Shown here one piece after another: positions 8,802 to 12,161 of a DNA stretch of 12,161 nt. The first letter of the stretch is position 1; the number at the start of each line of letters is the position of its first letter. The notes beneath the pieces are model-generated. The model was given only the letters and a program-made list of their open reading frames with translations, was not told the DNA's origin and ran no database searches. The position numbers and the translations under genes are program-made. The stretch spans positions 1-12,161 of the forward strand of contig LATQ01000174.1 of the NCBI GenBank assembly GCA_001017865.1, read 5' to 3'. Source of the stretch: Rhodococcus sp. IITR03 (GTDB lineage Bacteria; Actinomycetota; Actinomycetes; Mycobacteriales; Mycobacteriaceae).

Positions 8802-9790
8802 CCTCGATGCTCCGGCACGTCACACAACTCCTCACCCGATCGGTGACGACCCTCGTACTCGTCCTGCTGGCGGCCTTTGTTCTGATCCGTATCGCCTACC
8901 GCGATCCGGCCACGATGCTCGCGCCGCGCAACGCCGGTCAAGAGGGCATCGATGCGGTCGCCCGCGCGCTGCGCCTCGACGATCCCTGGTACCTCCAGCT
9001 GAAGCACTACCTGTTCCGGGGCCCGACATCCAGGGAGCTCCCATGGGTCTGGTCAACTGCCTCCGGCGCTGGGGTATTCGTTCCGACAAAACACACCGGT
9101 CACGGAACTGATCCTGTCCAAGGTCCCAGTCACCGCGTCACTCGCGTTGGGCGCCTCGTGATCTGGATGACGCTCTCGTTGGTGTTCGGTGTGGAGGCTG
9201 CGCGTCGGAGGGTACTGCGATCGACCACGGCTGTCGGCTCTGGCGTATGTCGCGTTGTCGCTGCCGACCTTCCTCACCGGCATGCTGTTGTCCTACTTCC
9301 TGTTCTTCACGCTCTCCACCCACGGGATCTACCTCTTCCCGAGCAGCGGATACGTGCCGCTGACGGAGAATCCCTTCGAGTGGGCCCGGCACCTTCTGCT
9401 GCCGTGGCTGACCCTGGCGATCGCCGAGATCGGCATCTTCCAGCGGGTAGTGCGTGGGTCGATGCTCGAGGTGCTCGGCACCGACTTCATCCGCACCGCC
9501 CGAGCGAAGGGCCTGTCGGAGCAGGTCGTGCACTATCGGCACGCGCTGAAGGCAGCGCTGAACCCGGTCATCACCCTGGCGGTCTCGAACTCGCCGTGAT
9601 CATGGGCGGGGCGATCGTAACGGAGACGATCTTCGGCCTCGACGGGGTGGGACGCCTGGCGGTGAACGCAGCTCTCGAAGGGGATTTCCCCGTCGTCATC
9701 GGCACTACTGTGTTCGCCGCCGCGGTCTTCGTCACGTGTTCCTTCATCGTTGATATAGCCACGAAGCTGAGGGAGCCGTTGCGTACATGA
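8798..9790 (+). pseudogene. DppB/OppB-like ABC transporter permease with six frameshifts
   Basis: This is the partner permease of the preceding DppC-like protein, placed last in the operon, after the C-type subunit. The GTG start (8798) overlaps the upstream TGA as GTGA; ATG 8807 is an alternative. Family sequence is scattered over three frames: the N-terminal helix and ALRLDDPWYLQLKHYLF; GPDIQGAPMGLVNC; PPALGYSFRQNTPVTELI; VIWMTLSLVFGV; GTAIDHG; AYVALSLPTFLTGMLLSYFL; the EAA loop TDFIRTARAKGLSEQVVHYR; and GLELAVIMGGAIVTETIFGL to the TGA at 9788-9790. Breaks fall near 9022, 9060, 9155, 9211, 9240 and 9582, and each is repaired by one added base, giving about 332 residues, the normal length. 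The conserved residues are undamaged. Uncorrected indel errors in the sequence are therefore likelier than real decay, but as written the gene is broken. Confidence 0.85.
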
Positions 9791-9841
9791 ATCGTCCGCA
9801 GACCGTCCCCAGGCAGATCGATGTTTCACAAGTCCGATCCC

Positions 9842-10525
9842 TCATAGCTGCAGGGTCGAGACCTGCTTTCCCGTACCAACCCGTTCAGCGCGCGTATAGA
9901 CCTTCATGGTGTCCCTGCGCAGGAACCCGACGAGGGTCAAAACCGGCGTCGTGAGTAAGGTCGATGGGCAGCGACGACGGTGCGGAAACGGCCGCCAGAA
10001 TAGGAATGCCGGCCATGATTACTTTCTGGGTCAACTCGAAGGAGGCACGTCCGCTCACCAACCGAACGGTATGGCGCAGCGGTAATCGTCGGTGCTCGAC
10101 CATCCAGACGATAATCTTGTCGACGGCATTGTGACGTCCGACATTCTCACGCAGTACGAGAAGTTCCGCCTGCAGCGATAAACAATCCGGCAGCATGCAA
10201 TCCGCCGGTGCGACCGAAGGTCTCCTGTGCCTGCCGCAGCACGGAAGGCATCACCGCCAGCACCTCCGGATCGACCACGACCGGATCGTGAGCCGGTGAG
10301 TATCGGGAGCGTTGACGGATCGCATCGAGGGAGGCCTTGCCGCACACCCCGCACGAGGATGTGGTGTAGAAGTTGCGTTCGATGCCGATCTCGGGCAGAA
10401 CGCATCGTCACCGCCAGCACAGTGCCGTCGACGCGCAGTTCGAGTGGTTCTTCGACAACGACCGTGTCCGGAAGCATCATCCGCTGCGATCCCTGCAACT
10501 GGATGATGCGGGCACGGGTGGTCAC
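9842..10525 (-). pseudogene. fdhD: FdhD formate dehydrogenase accessory sulfurtransferase, internally deleted and frameshifted
   Basis: FdhD passes sulfur from the IscS desulfurase to the molybdenum cofactor of formate dehydrogenase in the cytosol. The N-terminal part has the hallmark VVVEEPLELRVDGTVLAVTMR. Near 10395-10402 it jumps to PEIGIERNFYTTSSCGVCGK, skipping the usual block that begins TPG and contains GFL. About 50 codons, roughly 150-165 bases, are missing relative to a usual length near 275-285 residues. The Cys-x-x-Cys motif CGVCGKAS that binds sulfur is present. An apparent extra G near 10163-10170 shifts the frame before [17 protein letters not shown], and an extra T in the TTTT run near 9950 shifts it before [17 protein letters not shown]. 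The stop is TGA 9842-9844. GTG 10525 is the likeliest start, with a poor ribosome site. It is convergent with the permease gene, 51 bases away. No formate dehydrogenase gene is in the window. Confidence 0.85.
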
Positions 10526-10643
10526 CGTGTTGGCCGTTCGGTTGAGCGCAGCCCCCGCCTGCAATACATTGCTTCGCTTACGAATTGGAAATCGATCCCT
10601 GAAGACATGAGATTCTCGACGCGTTTCGCCCGCGGCGGGAGGG

Positions 10644-10664
10644 CTACGCAATATAGTTGCGTAG
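10644..10664. promoter_or_regulatory. Dyad operator candidate, 8-bp arms, overlapping the promoter of the GNAT/AhpD operon
   Basis: The arms CTACGCAA (10644-10651) and TTGCGTAG (10657-10664) are exact reverse complements around TATAG. The overall size (21 bases) and AT-rich centre are what dimeric winged-helix repressors such as MarR-type proteins usually bind, but no regulator gene is in the window and the family is a guess. The right arm overlaps the candidate -35 box, so a bound protein would block transcription. Confidence 0.5.
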
Positions 10665-10684
10665 TCAATTAGTTCTGTTAGAGT
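10657..10684 (+). promoter_or_regulatory. Candidate promoter for the GNAT/AhpD operon
   Basis: TTGCGT (10657-10662) and TAGAGT (10679-10684) are spaced by 16 bases and would start transcription about 25 bases before ATG 10718. Only three of six (-35) and four of six (-10) positions match consensus. The case rests mostly on position and on overlap with the dyad. Confidence 0.3.
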
Positions 10685-10717
10685 GAACTGCCCAGTTCTC
10701 CTCAGGAAGGACACGCG

Positions 10718-11059
10718 ATGAGCACCGACACTCCCGACCCACGCCTTGCGAACATCACCGTCGCTCATGCTCCGGACCGGCACCGCTACGAACTGCGCGA
10801 CGGCGACACCGTCATCGGCTTCACCCAGTACCGCACCCGCACCCGGACCGGCGGCGACACCCGGCGAGTGTTCGCCCACACCGAGGTCGATCCCGGCTAC
10901 GGCGGCCTCGGCCTTGCCGCCCGACTCGTGGAATTCGCACTCGACGACGTCGCCGCCACCGGCGAACGCATCGTCCCGGTGTGCCCCTACGTAGCGAAAT
11001 ACCTACGCACTCACCACAACTACGACCAACTCGTCGACTGGCCGGAGCCCCCACAATGA
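10718..11059 (+). CDS. Small GNAT-family N-acetyltransferase (COG2388/YjdJ-like)
   Basis: This is a 113-residue single-domain acetyltransferase of the short GNAT type. The ribosome site AGGAAGG sits seven bases before the ATG. The core shows YELRDGDTVIGFTQYR (residues 24-39), a beta strand ending FAHTEVDP, the acetyl-CoA loop GYGGLGLAARLVEFAL (60-75) and the subfamily hallmark PVCPYVAKYLRTHHNY (87-102) with Cys89. The natural substrate of this subfamily is not established. The stop overlaps the next gene's start as ATGA, so the two proteins are made together. The gene is intact, unlike most of its neighbours. It is unrelated to eis beyond the shared GNAT fold. Confidence 0.88.
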   Translation: MSTDTPDPRLANITVAHAPDRHRYELRDGDTVIGFTQYRTRTRTGGDTRRVFAHTEVDPGYGGLGLAARLVEFALDDVAATGERIVPVCPYVAKYLRTHHNYDQLVDWPEPPQ

Positions 11060-11535
11060 CCCCAGCCACACCCACCCGCATCTCGATCGACAAGCAGAAC
11101 CGCCCCGTCTACCGCGCACAGGTCGCCGTCGCGGTCGCCGTCCGCGACGCCGTCGCCCAGGCGGGACTCGATCGCACACTCGTCGAACTGGTCAACATCC
11201 GCGTCTCCCAGATCAATGGCTGCGCCTACTGCCTCGACGTGCACACCCGTGACGCCCTCGCTGGTGGGGAAACACCGCAGCGCCTCGCCGTCCTCCCCGC
11301 GTGGCGGGAGACCGACCTGTTCACCGACCGCGAGCGTGCCGCCCTGACCCTCGCCGAAACGGTGACCACCCTGCCGGCACCCGAACAGCAGGATCGAGAC
11401 TATGCCAACGCCCGCAGCCACCTCACCGACGACCAACTTTCGGCGATCGTGTGGGTTACCATCGCGATGAACGCTTTCAACCGCATCTCAATCCTCAGCC
11501 GACACCGCGTCCGTCCCTCCACCTCGGACACCTGA
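11056..11535 (+). CDS. AhpD-like carboxymuconolactone decarboxylase family protein
   Basis: This is a 159-residue protein of the AhpD/CMD fold. The start ATG overlaps the upstream stop (ATGA); longer in-frame starts would lie inside the GNAT gene and add non-family sequence. The redox motif NGCAYCLDVHTRDA holds Cys56, Cys59 and His63, the arrangement used by AhpD-type thiol peroxidase and disulfide reductase proteins. A helical C-terminal half ends in WVTIAMNAFNRISILSRH, also typical. It probably acts in the cytosol against peroxides or reactive electrophiles, but the exact reaction cannot be read. The pairing with a small GNAT and the upstream dyad suggest an inducible stress operon (inference). 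The TGA at 11533-11535 is immediately followed by the region leading to the IS remnant. Confidence 0.9.
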   Translation: MTPATPTRISIDKQNRPVYRAQVAVAVAVRDAVAQAGLDRTLVELVNIRVSQINGCAYCLDVHTRDALAGGETPQRLAVLPAWRETDLFTDRERAALTLAETVTTLPAPEQQDRDYANARSHLTDDQLSAIVWVTIAMNAFNRISILSRHRVRPSTSDT

Positions 11536-11676
11536 GCGCCCCAGGTCCGCGTGAAAACGCCACCACCGGTGCCGCACTCTCACGTCGCGACTCTGCCCGA
11601 CCGGCATGCCGTCGCGACATGTGCCGGGAAGTGCACCTCACCCTCGTCCAGAAAAAGCTCGAGTGGGGAGAACGCC
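11536..11676. other. Non-coding spacer between the AhpD-like gene and the IS remnant
   Basis: This 141-base stretch has no gene-like frame. It contains CGTCGCGAC twice in direct orientation (11583-11591 and 11610-11618) and a short CACCGGTG palindrome. It could be partly the left flank of the IS. No terminator with a T-run is visible. Confidence 0.4.
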
Positions 11677-11729
11677 ATGACAGCCACGGGACCGACGAAC
11701 ACCCGCGCGGTCATAACCTGCCCGAATAG

Positions 11730-11983
11730 CACGAAGGCTCGAAGGTTGCCGTCCGGCGCCGTGTCGGTGAGGTGCTCGACATCGCGCCGGCGACACTGCG
11801 GAACTGGATCGAAGCTGCAGAGCGACAGGATTCCACGACCGTCTCGACGTCGGACCGCGATGTCGGCCTCGATGCGGTACGTCAACTGCGTTAAGAGAAC
11901 GCCGAATTACGCAGGGTCGATGATCTTTCGAAGCCACAGGCGCGTTCTTTGCGGCGGTGGAAGTCGGCGGCCGACTACAGTGA
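11730..11983 (+). pseudogene. IS3-family transposase OrfA (helix-turn-helix part), broken
   Basis: OrfA binds the element's ends and joins OrfB by a programmed frameshift to form the active transposase. The recognisable part reads VAVRRRVGEVLDIAPATLRN, then WIEAAERQ, a transposase helix-turn-helix, followed by the leucine-rich AVRQLR...ENAELRR coiled-coil segment. A TAG at 11727-11729 stands in frame before it and a TAA at 11892-11894 cuts QLR from ENAELRR. Near 11925-11950 the frame shifts so that the usual SAFFAA motif appears as RFFAAVEV. An ATG with GGGGAG upstream at 11677 is in another frame (MTATGPTNTRAV) and may be the original start. As written, no functional OrfA can be made. Confidence 0.7.
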
Positions 11984-12161
11984 TCGCCGACTACATGGAC
12001 GCGCGCCGTTCCCGTTTCGGGGGTCGATCCGACCTGTGCCGTGCTCACCGAACACGGCACCAGCATCGCCCCGTCCACCTACTACAAGGCCAAGGCTCGC
12101 GGACGCGTCTCCGCCGCCGAGCTGGCCGACGCCTACGCCCCGACGCCGTGCACGCGGTGTA
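11980..12161 (+). pseudogene. IS3-family transposase OrfB, N-terminal fragment with frameshifts, cut by window edge
   Basis: OrfB is the catalytic (DDE) subunit of IS3 transposases; only its N-terminal, pre-catalytic part is visible. From GTG 11980 it reads VIADYMDARRSRFG, then after an apparent extra G in the GGGGG run at 12019-12023 continues VDPTCAVLTEHGTSIAPSTY and YKAKARGRVSAAELADAYA. A second shift near 12138-12144 leads into NAVHAVY. The APSTYY motif is characteristic of IS3-family OrfB. The DDE residues would lie beyond the window. Confidence 0.75.

Larger units (their letters stand above)
10526..10717. other. Divergent control region between fdhD and the GNAT/AhpD operon
   Basis: The 190-base gap is noticeably AT-richer near 10645-10685 than its surroundings. 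It contains the dyad at 10644-10664, the candidate rightward promoter and the ribosome site AGGAAGG (10704-10710). A smaller inverted pair, AGTTC (10671-10675) and GAACT (10685-10689), lies just downstream of the dyad. No convincing leftward promoter for fdhD was seen. Confidence 0.55.
11677..12161 (+). mobile_element. IS3-family insertion sequence, decayed, running off the window
   Basis: Pieces of both IS3-type reading frames occur in order: an orfA helix-turn-helix region (about 11730-11975) and the beginning of orfB (from about 11980). The right half of the element is beyond the window. The left end is not certain. TGAGCGCCCC at 11533 begins with TG, as IS3 ends do, but no matching right repeat is available. 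If that were the end, the element would abut or share the ahpD-like stop codon. Confidence 0.7.

Noticed and set aside
10055..10879. Long minus-strand frame extending fdhD upstream across the GNAT gene
   Set aside because: Its upstream part is antisense to the well-supported GNAT gene and crosses the control region; only the portion from about 10525 downward looks like FdhD.
1..12161. CRISPR arrays, tRNA or rRNA genes
   Set aside because: No regularly spaced repeats, cloverleaf-like segments or rRNA-like sequence were seen on either strand.

Overview
The window is high-GC DNA with actinobacterial codon use, dominated by ABC peptide-transport genes plus an Eis-family acetyltransferase. Eis, the lipoprotein and transporter style, and the actinobacterial FdhD and IS3 sequences suggest a mycolate-containing actinomycete, most likely Rhodococcus or a close relative. 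This is inference from protein style; no marker gene such as rRNA is present.

Layout. (1) 1-2848, minus strand: an Opp/Dpp-type operon reading leftward out of the window, made of a solute-binding lipoprotein, a DppB-like permease and a DppC-like permease (cut by the window edge), joined by two TGATG stop/start overlaps. (2) 2849-3172: divergent intergenic region with a candidate promoter for the left operon and a perfect 12-bp inverted repeat just upstream of the right operon. (3) 3173-9790, plus strand: eis acetyltransferase, a second solute-binding lipoprotein, a two-ATPase fusion protein (DppD-DppF type), a DppC-like permease and a DppB-like permease, with gaps of 33 bp or less or overlaps, so very probably one operon and a complete importer. 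(4) 9842-10525, minus strand: fdhD, the sulfurtransferase that matures formate dehydrogenases, with an apparent internal deletion. (5) 10526-10717: divergent control region with a dyad operator that overlaps a candidate promoter. (6) 10718-11535: a small GNAT acetyltransferase and an AhpD-like CxxC protein, translationally coupled. (7) about 11677-12161: a decayed IS3-family transposase running off the window.

The strongest general observation is that most genes are interrupted by frameshifts. Nearly all can be repaired by one base each, and the repaired proteins match their families to the last residue. I count 15 inferred one-base losses in the transporter and eis genes, six of them in the last permease gene, while the neighbouring DppC gene and the GNAT/AhpD pair are clean. 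fdhD and the IS instead look like single-base gains plus larger lesions. A draft-quality sequence with indel errors explains this better than simultaneous decay of two operons, but real decay of fdhD and the IS remains plausible.

Functional picture (inference): two divergent peptide-type importers flank eis. The right-hand operon couples import of a peptide-like or cationic substrate to an enzyme family known to acetylate amines of aminoglycosides and peptides.
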